A stretch of 64,000 bases of DNA from Rhizobium etli CFN 42 (GCF_000092045.1 NC_007761.1:1119001-1183000), one strand, 5' to 3'. Positions 23,595 through 32,907 are shown, numbered from the stretch's first letter. The notes: generated by a model not told the origin, from the letters alone. A program made the numbers and translations.

Positions 23595-25699
23595 TGGAAG
23601 ACGAGATAACGGCTTTTGAGGGCGGAGAGCGCTGGGATCCGGCAAAGGTCGGCGCCCATTGGCAGCAGGAGCTCGAACGCGCCCAGCGCTATTTCAAGTC
23701 CTGGCATGACCGCTGCGCCAAGATCGAGAAGATCTATCTCGACCAGCAACCAGATCAGACGAGCGCCGCCAAGCGCCGCTTTCCGATGCTCTGGGCCAAT
23801 ACCGCGGTGCTGCAGCCGGCCGTCTATGCCCGGATGCCGCAGCCGGTCGTCGAGCGCCGCTTCAAGGATGCCGAGCCGGTGGCGCGCATCGCTTCGGAAA
23901 TCGTCGAGCGCAATCTCGCTTACACAGGCGACGAGGCCGACCTCGATTCGATCATGCGGGCGGTACGCGACGATTTCCTGCTCTGCGCCCGCGGCACGGT
24001 GTGGCTGCGCTACGAGGCCGATTTCGAGCCGCTCGACATGGGCGTGGCGCCCTCGGACCCGCCGGCGGATGGCCTGTCCGGCGAGATGGGCGGTCCCTCG
24101 ATGGAGGCGATCGCCGACGAGCGCGTCTGCATCGATTATGTCCATTGGTCGGATTTCCTGCACTCGCCGGCCCGCCGCTGGAAGGACGTGACCTGGGTGG
24201 CCCGGCGCGTGCCCATGGCCGACGAGGAGATGGAAAAACGCTTCGGCCGTGAGGCGATGGCCTCCGGGGCGGCGCAGGCGGCAGCGGGCGGCAAGGGCGC
24301 CAGCCAGGCCGAGCGCGCCGAAAACGAGGGCAAGACCCATGTCTGGGAAATCTGGTGCAAGAGCGAGAACTATACCGTCTGGATTGCCGACGGCTCGCCG
24401 GTGGCGCTCGAAGTTTCCGAGCCGCCGCTCGAGCTGACGCATTTCTGGCCTTGCCCGCGCCCGGCTTATGGCACGGTCTCGACCAGCTCGCTGATCCCGG
24501 TTCCGGATTACGTCTATTACCAGCAGCAATGCGACGAGATCGATCTTCTGACCAAACGCATCAACAAGCTGACCGATCAGCTGCGGCTGAAAGTGTTCTA
24601 TCCCTCCGGCGACGGCGCGATCTCGCCGGCGATCGAGAAGGCGATGCGGCCTGAAAACGACATGGTGATGGTGCCGATCCCGGAATGGGCGGCGTTCACC
24701 GACAAGGGCGGCTCGAAAGCGGTCGTGACATTGCCGATCGACGAGGTGCAGAAGGTGATCGTCGCCTGCATGGCGGCGCGCAAGCAGCTGATCGAGGATG
24801 TCTACCAGATCACCGGCATCTCCGACATCGTCCGCGGCGATACCCAGGCGTCCGAGACGGCGACGGCACAGCGGATCAAGAGCCAGTGGGGCTCGATCCG
24901 CATCCGCGACCGCCAGGCCGAGCTTGCCCGCTTTGCCCGCGACATCATCCGCCTCGCCGGCGAAATCATCTGCGACCAGTTCCAGCCGGAAACGCTGATG
25001 CTGGTGAGCGGCATCAAGCTGCCGACGATGGCTGAGAAGCAGCAGGTCGAGATGCAGATGCAGCAGATGCAGATGGCGGCGCAGCAGACGGCGATGCGAG
25101 CCGAGCAGATGGGACGGCCGGCCCAATCGCCCCCCAAAATGGCGTCCCCCGAAATGGCGCCGCCCGAATTGCCGCCGCAGCTGCAGCAGATGATGGGGCA
25201 GCCGACGATCGACGAGGTGGTGCAGCTGCTGCGCAATGACAGCATTCGCGGTTTCCAGATCGAGATCGAGACGGATTCGACGATCGAGCCGGACGAAAAT
25301 GCCGAAAAGCAGCGCCGAATGGAATTCGTCCAGATGGTCGGCGGCTTCATGCAGCAGGCCGGCGCGATGGCGCAGCAGAGCCCGCTGCTGGTGCCGGTCA
25401 TGGTCGAAACACTGCTCTTTGCCGCCCGCGGCTTCCGCGCCGGCCGCCAGCTCGAAGGCATGCTGGAGCAGGTGGGCGCGCAGCTCTCCGGGGCAGCCAG
25501 CGCGCCGAAACCGGAGCCGCAGCCTTCGCCCGCCGAGATGCTCAAGCTGAAGACCGCTGAAGTGAAAGCGGGCGCCGAACAGCGGAAAGCCGAGCTTGGC
25601 GTCGCGCAAGCCGAGTTCGAGCATCGCGCCGCCGTCGAGCAGGCACGCAGCGAGGCGGCGGCGCAGGCGGTCGAACAGATGCGCGCGAGCTATCAGTAA
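23594..25699 (+). CDS. Portal protein (P22-type, large)
   Basis: The protein is 701 aa. N-terminal features of the large portal family: WHDRCAKIEKIYLDQ, RFPMLWANTAVLQPAVYARMPQPVVERR (quoted in part as NTAVLQPAVYARMPQPVV) and an aspartate-rich stem (DEADLDSIMRAVRDDFLL). The middle has the crown/wing block YYQQQCDEIDLLTKRINKLTDQL and AARKQLIEDVYQITGISDIVRG. The C-terminal ~170 residues are Gln/Met-rich helices (QMQQMQMAAQQ) forming the long barrel typical of podovirus portals. Twelve copies would form the DNA channel. The start overlaps the terminase stop. Confidence 0.88.
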   Translation: MEDEITAFEGGERWDPAKVGAHWQQELERAQRYFKSWHDRCAKIEKIYLDQQPDQTSAAKRRFPMLWANTAVLQPAVYARMPQPVVERRFKDAEPVARIASEIVERNLAYTGDEADLDSIMRAVRDDFLLCARGTVWLRYEADFEPLDMGVAPSDPPADGLSGEMGGPSMEAIADERVCIDYVHWSDFLHSPARRWKDVTWVARRVPMADEEMEKRFGREAMASGAAQAAAGGKGASQAERAENEGKTHVWEIWCKSENYTVWIADGSPVALEVSEPPLELTHFWPCPRPAYGTVSTSSLIPVPDYVYYQQQCDEIDLLTKRINKLTDQLRLKVFYPSGDGAISPAIEKAMRPENDMVMVPIPEWAAFTDKGGSKAVVTLPIDEVQKVIVACMAARKQLIEDVYQITGISDIVRGDTQASETATAQRIKSQWGSIRIRDRQAELARFARDIIRLAGEIICDQFQPETLMLVSGIKLPTMAEKQQVEMQMQQMQMAAQQTAMRAEQMGRPAQSPPKMASPEMAPPELPPQLQQMMGQPTIDEVVQLLRNDSIRGFQIEIETDSTIEPDENAEKQRRMEFVQMVGGFMQQAGAMAQQSPLLVPVMVETLLFAARGFRAGRQLEGMLEQVGAQLSGAASAPKPEPQPSPAEMLKLKTAEVKAGAEQRKAELGVAQAEFEHRAAVEQARSEAAAQAVEQMRASYQ

Positions 25700-25715
25700 G
25701 CCCGGGAGCAACAGC

Positions 25716-26027
25716 ATGAGAGAACGTTATTGCCGCGTCTGCGGCGGCTGGCATCAGCTCGACACGTGGCCGCACAATTGCATGCCGGTGAAAAACCTCG
25801 CCCAGTCGGATCTGCCCGCGCCGCATTTCGTCAGCGACAGCATCGAGATCCAGTCGATGCACGACGGCCGGCATTACACCTCGAAAGCCAAGCTGCGTTC
25901 CGCCTACCGGGCGGCCGGCCTGGTCGAGATCGGCAATGAGGAGCCGCAGCCGATCGAAAAACCCAAAGCGGACCGGAAGGCGATCCGCAACGAGTTGCGG
26001 CGGGTCTACGCCGAATACAACGCCTAA
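25716..26027 (+). CDS. Small phage protein with zinc-ribbon-like N-terminus
   Basis: The protein is 103 aa. The N-terminus YCRVCGGWHQLDTWPHNC holds CxxC, a His and another C with spacing that could bind zinc. The remainder has ARSDxPxPHF-like QSDLPAPHFVSDSIEIQSMH and a basic C-terminal helix (RKAIRNELRRVYAEY). Similar small proteins sit directly after portal genes in rhizobial podoviruses. The exact role is unknown. Start: ATG 25716 after GGGAGCAACAGC is chosen because upstream codons are the portal's other frame. Confidence 0.65.
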   Translation: MRERYCRVCGGWHQLDTWPHNCMPVKNLAQSDLPAPHFVSDSIEIQSMHDGRHYTSKAKLRSAYRAAGLVEIGNEEPQPIEKPKADRKAIRNELRRVYAEYNA

Positions 26028-26119
26028 TGCATGTCGCCCGGAAGTGTGCAGCGGTTCCGGGATAACGACATGCATAAAAGCTCTAACGGGCATCAATCCC
26101 CGAAATAGGAATTTTCCCA

Positions 26120-27157
26120 ATGGATATGGACGACTTCAACGAGGCCGGCAGCGGCAGCGGCGATTTTGGCGCATCGACCGACAAGCCGGCGAGCATCCGC
26201 GACAGCCTGCAGGCGGCGATCGACACCGTCGAAGCACAGGGACCGGACGATCTAGCGGTCCGGCCGCGCGACGGCGAAAACGGCCGCTTCATCGCCAAAG
26301 GCCAGGAGCAGGCCGCTGCCGCGGCCGAGCGACAGCAGACGCCGCAGGCTGAGAGCCGGGGGCAGGGTGGCGAGCAGCCCGCCGCCATCGGCAACCGGGT
26401 TCCGCCCGGCTGGTCGGCGGAGGCCAAGGCGCAGTTTTCAAGCCTGCCTGGCGAAGTGCAGGCGGCGATCGCCAAGCGGGAACAGGAGGTCGATCGCGGC
26501 TTCCGCGTGCTGCAGGATTACAAAGGCCTTGAGGAGTTCACTCCGATCGTCCGCCAGGCCGGCTTGACCCATGCCGATGTCATGCGCCGGGCGATCGAAT
26601 GGGAAAACGCGCTGATCCGCGATCCCGTCAACACCGTCCTGCACGTCGCCAAGGTGGCCGGCGTCAATCTTCACGCCCTGGTCAACGGGCAGACGGGGGA
26701 GGCCCTGCAGCGCCAGCACGCAGGGCGTGAGCTCCAGCGCCAGACCGGGCCCATCAATGTCGAGGCCACGGTCGAACATGTTTTGAGGAAGAGAGACACC
26801 GAAACTCAAGTCGATGCCTTTCTTTCCGATCCGGCCAATGCGCATGCCGAAGACGTTCTCGACGACATGGTTGCCCTCATCAATGCGGGGCGGGCGTCGA
26901 CACTTCAGGACGCCTACGACGCCGCATGCTGGATGCGACCGGACATTCGCCAGCAGTTGATCAGCCAGACTGCACCGGCCTTGGTCCGAGAACAGCATGC
27001 CCAGAGGGCCGCAGCGGCAGATCAAGCCCGCCGCGCCTCGCGATCTATCTCTGGTTCTTCCGCCCCGGGCCCGACCCGCGATGCGGCAAGAGGCCAGCCT
27101 ACCTCCATCCGCGACTCGCTGCGCGACGCCATGCGTTTTTCGCGCGGCCAAGTCTGA
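26120..27157 (+). CDS. Scaffolding-like phage protein
   Basis: The protein is 345 aa. It is highly charged, Gln/Ala/Arg-rich, with predicted coiled regions: AKAQFSSLPGEVQAAIAKRE, a VDRGFRVLQDYKGLEEFTPI segment and a C-terminal SIRDSLRDAMRFSRGQV. A short SIRDSLQ/SIRDSLR motif occurs both near the N-terminus (~25) and at the C-terminus. Position between portal and capsid and composition fit a scaffold that guides capsid assembly and is then lost. The final 15 bases of the gene (CCAAGTCTGATCAAAGG-type) are directly repeated just after the stop. Confidence 0.65.
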   Translation: MDMDDFNEAGSGSGDFGASTDKPASIRDSLQAAIDTVEAQGPDDLAVRPRDGENGRFIAKGQEQAAAAAERQQTPQAESRGQGGEQPAAIGNRVPPGWSAEAKAQFSSLPGEVQAAIAKREQEVDRGFRVLQDYKGLEEFTPIVRQAGLTHADVMRRAIEWENALIRDPVNTVLHVAKVAGVNLHALVNGQTGEALQRQHAGRELQRQTGPINVEATVEHVLRKRDTETQVDAFLSDPANAHAEDVLDDMVALINAGRASTLQDAYDAACWMRPDIRQQLISQTAPALVREQHAQRAAAADQARRASRSISGSSAPGPTRDAARGQPTSIRDSLRDAMRFSRGQV

Positions 27158-27189
27158 TCAAAGGCCAAGTCTGATCAAAGGAATGATCG

Positions 27190-28164
27190 ATGCCCATCTC
27201 GCCCAACCTCTCTGAAATTGTCACCACGACGCTGCGCAACCGCAGCGGCACGGTCGCCGACGACGTGACGAAGAACAACGGTCTTCTCACCCGTCTGAAC
27301 AGCCGCGGCCGCAAGAAGCCCGTCTCCGGCGGCCGCACCATCGTCCAGGAACTGCAGTACCAGGAGAACAGCACCTTCAAGCGCTATTCCGGCTACGACA
27401 TCCTGAACGTCCAGCCCTCCGACGTCATCACCGCCGCCGAATACGACCTGAAGCAGGCTGCGGTCGCCGTCTCGATGTCCGGTCTCGAACAGCTGCAGAA
27501 TTCCGGCGAGGATGCGATCCTCGACCTGCTCGAGCAGCGCATCGAGAATGCCGAAACCACTTTGAAAAACAACATCGCGCTCGACTGCTATTCCGACGGC
27601 ACGGCCGATGGCGGCCGGCAGATCGGCGGCCTGCAGCTGTTGATCTCGACCTCGCCGACCTCGGGCACGGTCGGCGGCATCTCGCGCGCCACCTGGGGTT
27701 TCTGGCGCAACCAGAAATTCTCCGCCTCGGCCGATGGCGGTGCGGCCGCCACCAATGCCAACATCCAGAGCTACATGAACCGGCTCTATATGTCCTGCGT
27801 GCGCGGCTCCGACGCCCCCGATCTCGTCGTCGCCGACAACAACTTCTTCCGCCTCTACTGGGAATCGCTGCAGGCGATCCAGCGCATCACCTCGGCCGAC
27901 AAGGGCATGGCCGGCTTCCAGTCGCTGCAGTACATGGGCGCCGACGTCATCTTCGACGGCGGCTTCGGCGGCGGCGCGCCTTCCAACCAGATGTTCTTCC
28001 TCAACACCAAATACCTGTTCTACCGCCCGCACCGCGACCGCGACATGGCCCCGATCGGCGACGAACGCATGAACACCAACCAGGATGCCTTCGTGCAGCT
28101 GATGGGCTTCGCCGGCAACCTCACCATGAACAACGCCTTCCTGCAGGGCGTGTTGTTCGCCTGA
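27190..28164 (+). CDS. Major capsid protein
   Basis: The protein is 324 aa. It has an N-terminal arm (SEIVTTTLRNRSGTVADDV), an E-loop-like region (RTIVQELQYQENSTFKRYSG), an A-domain with LVVADNNFFRLYWESLQAIQ and a C-terminal P-domain stretch (QMFFLNTKYLFYRP). These are the elements of the HK97-like fold, in a version common in podoviruses of alphaproteobacteria. No N-terminal delta domain/protease site is evident, consistent with a separate scaffold gene upstream. It should be the most abundant particle protein. Confidence 0.85.
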   Translation: MPISPNLSEIVTTTLRNRSGTVADDVTKNNGLLTRLNSRGRKKPVSGGRTIVQELQYQENSTFKRYSGYDILNVQPSDVITAAEYDLKQAAVAVSMSGLEQLQNSGEDAILDLLEQRIENAETTLKNNIALDCYSDGTADGGRQIGGLQLLISTSPTSGTVGGISRATWGFWRNQKFSASADGGAAATNANIQSYMNRLYMSCVRGSDAPDLVVADNNFFRLYWESLQAIQRITSADKGMAGFQSLQYMGADVIFDGGFGGGAPSNQMFFLNTKYLFYRPHRDRDMAPIGDERMNTNQDAFVQLMGFAGNLTMNNAFLQGVLFA

Positions 28165-28186
28165 TCGAACGAAAGGAAGAACTCCA

Positions 28187-28972
28187 ATGACCATCGCAAT
28201 TTCGCAGACCGATCGTCTTGGCGCGAACCCGTTCGTCGTCGAAGGCCCGATCGTTTCCGGCTCCGGTATTCCCGGGCCGAACTTTGCCCTCGGCGCCGTC
28301 GCCGGCGGCGATCGTGAATCCGAATGGGTCTATTGCCAGCTGGTGCTGGCCGCGCAGACGACCCTTCAGCCCGGTCAGTGGTTCCAGTGGACCAGGGATT
28401 ATGTCGCTTCGCTGCTGACCACGGCGGGCGCCGTCGTCGGCCAGCGCTGCGGCGTCTTTTCCGGTGCCGCCCAGCCGCCGACGCTGACCGGCGGCCCGGT
28501 TGGCGCCGTGACCCTGGCCGCCGGCACCTATTACCTCTGGCTGCAGCGCAACGGCCAGGCGCCGGCTCAGGTGGCGAGTGCAACGGCGGCTCTCGTCGTT
28601 GCCGAAACCACCACCACCGCAGGCCAGGCGAGCGCGCCTGCCTCGGCAACGGTCGGCACCAAGGCGATCGCCAATGTCAACTTTGCCGCCGCCAACCAGA
28701 CGTTTACGGCAACGACGGTCAACGGCTCCAGCCTGCTGACGGGTCTCGCCGGCCTGAATGCCGGTTCCGGCCCGTTCATCGGCGCGGCCGTCGCCGGCAC
28801 GGGGATTGCGGGCGGCACGACGATTGCGGGCATCACCTACAGCCCGAACGGCGTCATCCAGAGCATCACGCTCTCGGCAAATGCCACGGCCAATGGCACT
28901 GCTATCACCATCACGGCGACGGGCGTGCTGGAGGCGACGCTGATGCGGCCGTTCCTGTCGAAGGTGAACTAA
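28187..28972 (+). CDS. Head decoration-like or minor structural protein
   Basis: The protein is 261 aa. It is beta-rich and low in charge: GPIVSGSGIPGPNFALGAVA, TLAAGTYYLWLQRNG and a C-terminal half made of Ala/Thr/Gly-rich strands (TAAVNGSSLLTGL-type, with AVAGTGIAGGTTIAGITYSP). It is placed directly after the capsid gene, 22 bases from its stop, where decoration and fibre-like proteins are often found. The family is not recognised by name; the C-terminal pattern resembles repeated beta hairpins of phage surface proteins. Confidence 0.6.
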   Translation: MTIAISQTDRLGANPFVVEGPIVSGSGIPGPNFALGAVAGGDRESEWVYCQLVLAAQTTLQPGQWFQWTRDYVASLLTTAGAVVGQRCGVFSGAAQPPTLTGGPVGAVTLAAGTYYLWLQRNGQAPAQVASATAALVVAETTTTAGQASAPASATVGTKAIANVNFAAANQTFTATTVNGSSLLTGLAGLNAGSGPFIGAAVAGTGIAGGTTIAGITYSPNGVIQSITLSANATANGTAITITATGVLEATLMRPFLSKVN

Positions 28973-29030
28973 GCAATCGGCGGGTGTTTCGGCGCCCGTT
29001 CAACTGACAAGGCCCGCAAACTTCTCTTGC

Positions 29031-29110
29031 GTCATGCTCGGGCTTGTCCCGAGCATCTGCTGCCGTTCGATGCGTAGCAGATCCTCGGCACAAGGCCGAG
29101 GATGACGAGA
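29031..29110. repeat. Palindromic intergenic element, copy D (inside the prophage)
   Basis: It begins GTCATGCTCGGGCTTGTCCC and ends CACAAGGCCGAGGATGACGAG. It is a further copy of the element at 6690, 20571 and 20916. It lies between two phage structural genes, so this host-type element has entered the phage block after integration or is carried by the phage lineage. Confidence 0.65.
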
Positions 29111-29165
29111 GGAGATGTTTCCCCCGCCCATCCCATCTCCCCGCCATCAACAGCGAGACCAGCAC

Positions 29166-29726
29166 ATGCCCGACAACACCGGAATCTATGCCTCCTTCAG
29201 CCTCGAGCCGGTCGAACAGACCTTTCTGACCGAGAAGGAAGGCCGGCCGATTTTTGCCGACAAGGAATTCGTCCGCATCTTCATCGCAGGCGACAAGCAC
29301 ACCGAGGTCTATCGCGAGGTGACCGACAACGACAGGCTGCGCTTTGCCGACGCCTATAAGCGCTTCAAGGAGGGTGCTGCTGCCCGCGAGCAGCTGACCG
29401 GCACGCCGCTGGCACAATGGCCCTATCTCAAGCCCAGCCAGATCAAGGAGCTGGAGGCGGTCAATATCTATACCGTCGAGCAGCTCGCAGCACTTTCGGA
29501 CACCGCCAAGCAGAAGATCGGCATGGGCGCCAACGAGCTGACCGCCGCCGCCCGTGCCTATCTCGCCACCGCCGAAAACTCCAGCGCCGCTTCTGCCTTC
29601 GCCGCCGAAAACGAGCGGCTGAAGGACGAGGTGAGCCGCCTGCAGGCGCAGATGAAGGAGATGGCCGCCCGCTTCGAGGCGCTCGAAAGCGAAACGGGCA
29701 AGAGCCGCAGCCGGCAAGTAGCCTAA
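29166..29726 (+). CDS. Phage hypothetical protein with C-terminal coiled coil
   Basis: The protein is 186 aa. The N-terminal part has YREVTDNDRLRFADAYKRF and TPLAQWPYLKPSQIKELEAVNI, then a helix-hairpin-like VEQLAALSDTAKQKIGMGA. The C-terminal ~50 residues are a heptad-like coiled coil (AAENERLKDEVSRLQAQMKE). No signal or membrane segment is visible. Position between decoration and adaptor genes suggests a head-assembly accessory. The function is not recognised. Confidence 0.6.
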   Translation: MPDNTGIYASFSLEPVEQTFLTEKEGRPIFADKEFVRIFIAGDKHTEVYREVTDNDRLRFADAYKRFKEGAAAREQLTGTPLAQWPYLKPSQIKELEAVNIYTVEQLAALSDTAKQKIGMGANELTAAARAYLATAENSSAASAFAAENERLKDEVSRLQAQMKEMAARFEALESETGKSRSRQVA

Positions 29727-29751
29727 AGAAGACCTGGCGCAAGCGGCTCCC

Positions 29752-29896
29752 TCATCCGCCCTACGGGCACGGACCGGGGTTGAGCCATGGGTCTCAACCC
29801 GTCCTTCGGACCCCCGCTGGGGAGAAGAGGGAATCGAGACCTCGCGGCATCCCCCCTTCTCCCCTCGGGGAGAAGGTGCCCGTAGGGCGTATGAGG
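29752..29896. repeat. 145-bp interrupted inverted repeat between phage genes
   Basis: The ends CTCATCCGCCCTACGGGCAC and GTGCCCGTAGGGCGTATGAG pair almost perfectly. Inner parts also form stems (GGTTGAGCCATGGGTCTCAACC; TTCTCCCCTCGGGGAGAA). The whole is a nested hairpin cluster typical of rhizobial intergenic mosaic elements, different in sequence from copies A-D. It lies in the spacer upstream of the adaptor gene and may act on mRNA stability within the structural operon. Confidence 0.7.
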
Positions 29897-29965
29897 GGGC
29901 CACACGGCACAACCCTCACGTAAATTCACCTTCCGCAGCCAACCGCGCTGAACCGGAGACCCCGC

Positions 29966-30673
29966 ATGTCGCTCCTGACCATCATTCAGAACGTCTGCGC
30001 GGAGATCGACCTCGATCCGCCGACGGCCGTCATGTCCTCGGCGGATCCGCAGATCATGCAGCTGCGCATCCTCTCCACCCGCGCTGGCCGCGATCTGATG
30101 CGGGCGCATGACTGGTCGGCGCTGATGGTGCGGCGGCAATTCGAGGCGACCGGCGCCAATCCGGAGCCGGACGAGCCGCCCGGCGCCTGGGACCGTTTCG
30201 TCGCCAATGCGCGGATCTGGAACGTCTCGCGCCTCTGGGCGCTCAACGGTCCGGTGGAGCCGCAGAGCTGGCAGCGCCAGACCATCCTCAACGCCAATCC
30301 GGTGCCGCAGATCTGGCGCATGGCCGGCGGCAGGCTCGACATCTACCCGAATGTTGCCGGCGAGACGATGGAATATGCCTATATCTCCGGCTTCTGGGTG
30401 GCGCTGAACGGCGGCCCGAACACCGCCGGCAACTGGGCCAACGACACCGATACCGCGCATTTTCCCGAAGAGCTGCTCGAGCTGTCGCTGATCTGGCGCT
30501 GGAAGCGGGCCAAGGGCCTCGACTATGGCGAGGAGCTCGCCAGCTTCGAACGAACCAAGGAAGCCGCCATCTGCGCCGACCGCGCCGCAAGCCCCGTCGA
30601 CCTCGCGCTGCCGTCGCGGGGGCAGACGCCCGAAAATTATTGGCCCGGCACGATCACGGTACAAAATCCATGA
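29966..30673 (+). CDS. Head-tail adaptor protein (P22 gp4-like)
   Basis: The protein is 235 aa. The N-terminus SLLTIIQNVCAEIDLDPPTAV and the following ILSTRAGRDLMRAHDWSALM are typical of podovirus adaptor proteins that dock onto the portal ring. A beta-rich middle with MAGGRLDIYPNVAGETMEYAYISGFW (quoted in part as MAGGRLDIYPNVAGETM) and a C-terminal helix (EELLELSLIWRWKRAKGLDY) follow. In P22, gp4 closes the head after packaging. The stop overlaps the start of the stabilisation-protein gene (ATGA at 30670). Confidence 0.7.
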   Translation: MSLLTIIQNVCAEIDLDPPTAVMSSADPQIMQLRILSTRAGRDLMRAHDWSALMVRRQFEATGANPEPDEPPGAWDRFVANARIWNVSRLWALNGPVEPQSWQRQTILNANPVPQIWRMAGGRLDIYPNVAGETMEYAYISGFWVALNGGPNTAGNWANDTDTAHFPEELLELSLIWRWKRAKGLDYGEELASFERTKEAAICADRAASPVDLALPSRGQTPENYWPGTITVQNP

Positions 30674-32494
30674 CCCGCAGACCTGTCCCCCCGAACGGGC
30701 GCACCCGCCGCGTTTCACCAGGCAAAGACTGGATCGCGCCGATCGGCGGCTGGCGGACCGATGTCGAGATGGCCGATATGCCTGAAGATGCGGCCTTCCA
30801 GCTCGACAATTTCTTTCCCGAGGCAAACCGCGTGCGCGCCCGCTACGGCTTCCTCGCCTTTTCAACCGGTCTCGGCGCCGATGTGCAGACGGTCATTCCC
30901 TATTCCGGCGTCAGCAACCGGCTGTTTGCCGCCGCCGGCGACAAGATCTTCGACGTCACGGTGGGCGGTGCGGCGGGCGCGCCGGTCGTCTCGGGCCTCG
31001 CCAGCGCCCATTGGTCGGTCCAGCAATATACCAATCCGGCCGGCCAGGAATTCCTGCGCCTCGTCAACGGCCTCGATACGCCGCTGATCTTCAACGGCAC
31101 CTCCTGGACGAATAATTTCCTGGTGGGCACGGCAGCACTCGCCACCCAGAATGTCGCCGTGCGCAACACGGCCTATACGCTGAGCTTCTTCGGCACCGGC
31201 TCAGTCACGCTTTCCGGCGCCTTCTCGGGCAGCTTGAACGGCACAGGCGCCGGCAACCGCGTGTCGCTCTCCTTCACGCCGGCGGCCGGCACGCTTGTCG
31301 TCACCGTGACGGGAACGGTCACCAATGCGCAGCTCGAAAAGGGGCGCGGTCGCCACGCCCTATGTCGCCTCGACGATGATTACAGGCATACCGGACGCCT
31401 CGCTGCTTGCCGCCGTTACCGCCTATCGCTCGCGCCTGTGGTTCATCGAGAAGAACTCAACCAATGTCTGGTATCTCGCCACCGACGCCGTCAGCGGTGC
31501 GGCGACGGTGCTGCCGGTCGGCGGCAACATGAAATATGGCGGCACGCTTGTTGCGATCAACGTGTGGACGATCCCGGTGTCCACCGGCCTGCAGCAGTGC
31601 CTGGTGCTGATCTCCTCGGAGGGCGAGGTGATCGTCTTCCAGGGATCCGACCCTTCGAGTGCGGCGAATTGGGGCCTGATCGGCACCTTCAAACTCGGCC
31701 GGCCACTCGGCAGCGACCGCTGCCTGCTCTCGGTCGGCGCCGATCTGGCGATCATGACGACCGACGGCATCGTGCCGATCACCAAGGCCGTGCAGCTCGA
31801 TCGCGGCGCCACCAGCCTCGGGGCGATCACCGCGAGAATCGGCCCGACCTGGCGCGAGACGGTGGCCGCAACCGGCACGACCTCGCAGGAATGGCAGCTT
31901 GCGAGCTTTCCGGCGCGGCAGATGGCGATCGTCAACCTGCCGTCCTCCTTCGGCCCCTATCAATATGTGATGAACACCGAGACCGGCGCCTGGTGCCGCT
32001 TCGTCGGCATGCCGGCCTCCTGCTGGGCGACCTGGCAGGACCGGCTGTTCTTCGGTGCGGCCGATGGCACGCTCTATGAGGCGGAGGTGGGGGCAAACGA
32101 CAATGGCGCGGCGATCGATGCGCTGATGGTCGGCGCCTGGAGCCGATATGGCGACGGGCTCTCGACCAAGCTCTCGAAGCTGATCGGCGTGACGGCGCAG
32201 ATCGGCGTTTCCACACTGATGTATGGCGGCATTTCGGTCGACTACCAAACCAAGGTGCCGACAGCGCTGCTGTCGTCGGTCGAGAATAATGCGGCGGCGA
32301 AATGGGGAACGGCGGTCTGGGGTGTCGCGAAATTCCCCGGCATTTCGCTGGTGCGCAAATTCGCCTCCGCCGGCGGCGCCGGTTCGGCCTTGGCGCCGAC
32401 GATCCGGGCACTGATCTCGGGCTCGTCGGGCTCCGTCTCGGAAGCCGCCGTCGTCGGCGGCTCGGTGCTTTACGAGCGGGGCGCGCCGATTTGA
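30670..32494 (+). pseudogene. Packaged-DNA stabilisation/tail protein (P22 gp10-like), broken by a one-base frameshift
   Basis: The reading frame from ATG 30670 encodes the N-terminal part (KDWIAPIGGWRTDVEMADMP, AFQLDNFFPEANRVRARYGF). It continues to TNAQLEKG and then turns into junk. From 31340 the +1 frame carries on with GAVATPYVAS, SRLWFIEKNSTNVWYL, GGNMKYGGTLVAIN and QDRLFFGAADGTLYEAEVG to the stop at 32494. The switch is at AAAAGGGG (31337-31344), so one extra base in a homopolymer explains it. The rebuilt protein of ~607 aa would close the head-tail junction. Either the particle is crippled or the base is a sequencing artefact. No programmed-frameshift signal is seen. Confidence 0.75.
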
Positions 32495-32907
32495 TCGTCA
32501 GCGAACCGCGCGAGGAGATCGCCGCCTGGGTGGGCGCCAGGATCGGCGTCACGTTTCACCCGCCCTACACCACGCTTGCCCATGTCGATCGCGGCCGGAC
32601 CATCGCCGGCTTCGTCTTCAACGTCTGGACCGGGCACGATGTCGAGATCTCGCTTGCCGCCGACCGGCTGTCGCTGACGCTGCTGCGGGCGGTGTTCGAC
32701 TATGTCACCCGCCAGCTCGGCTGCCGCCGCGCCACCTGCCGCACCCGCGCCGACAACAGCAACGCCCAGACGCTGCTCGCCAGGCTCGGTGCGCAGCCGG
32801 AAGGCCGCCAGCGCGGCTATTTCGGCGATTGCGACGGCCTGCTTTACGGAATCATCAAAGAGGATTTTCCCTATGGTCTCCACGCCAAAGCCCCCGAAGG
32901 CGCCTGA
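32491..32907 (+). CDS. GNAT-family N-acetyltransferase, phage-encoded
   Basis: The protein is 138 aa. Start: TTG 32491 overlapping the upstream stop gives LIVSEPREEIAAWVGARIG. The fold shows a beta strand TIAGFVFNVWTGHDVEISLA, then the helix LLRAVFDYVTRQLGCRRATC and the acetyl-CoA-side NSNAQTLLARLGAQPEGRQR, where the N-x-N-A-x-x-L-x-x-L-G-F-like motif of GNAT proteins is clear. Family knowledge: such genes are common between tail genes of rhizobial and other proteobacterial phages, with unknown target. It overlaps the next gene by 35 bases. Confidence 0.7.
   Translation: MIVSEPREEIAAWVGARIGVTFHPPYTTLAHVDRGRTIAGFVFNVWTGHDVEISLAADRLSLTLLRAVFDYVTRQLGCRRATCRTRADNSNAQTLLARLGAQPEGRQRGYFGDCDGLLYGIIKEDFPYGLHAKAPEGA

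Noticed and set aside
22458-23645. 395-aa minus-strand open frame opposite the terminase
   Set aside because: Antisense shadow of the terminase large subunit with no recognisable domains.
23375-25717. 780-aa minus-strand open frame opposite the portal gene
   Set aside because: It is the mirror of a high-GC coding sequence: His/Arg/Leu-rich, no family, and the plus-strand portal protein is fully convincing.
31330-31350. Programmed ribosomal frameshift in the gp10-like gene
   Set aside because: The shift needed is +1 and no slippery heptamer, stop codon or stimulatory structure of known type is evident; mutation or base-calling error is simpler.
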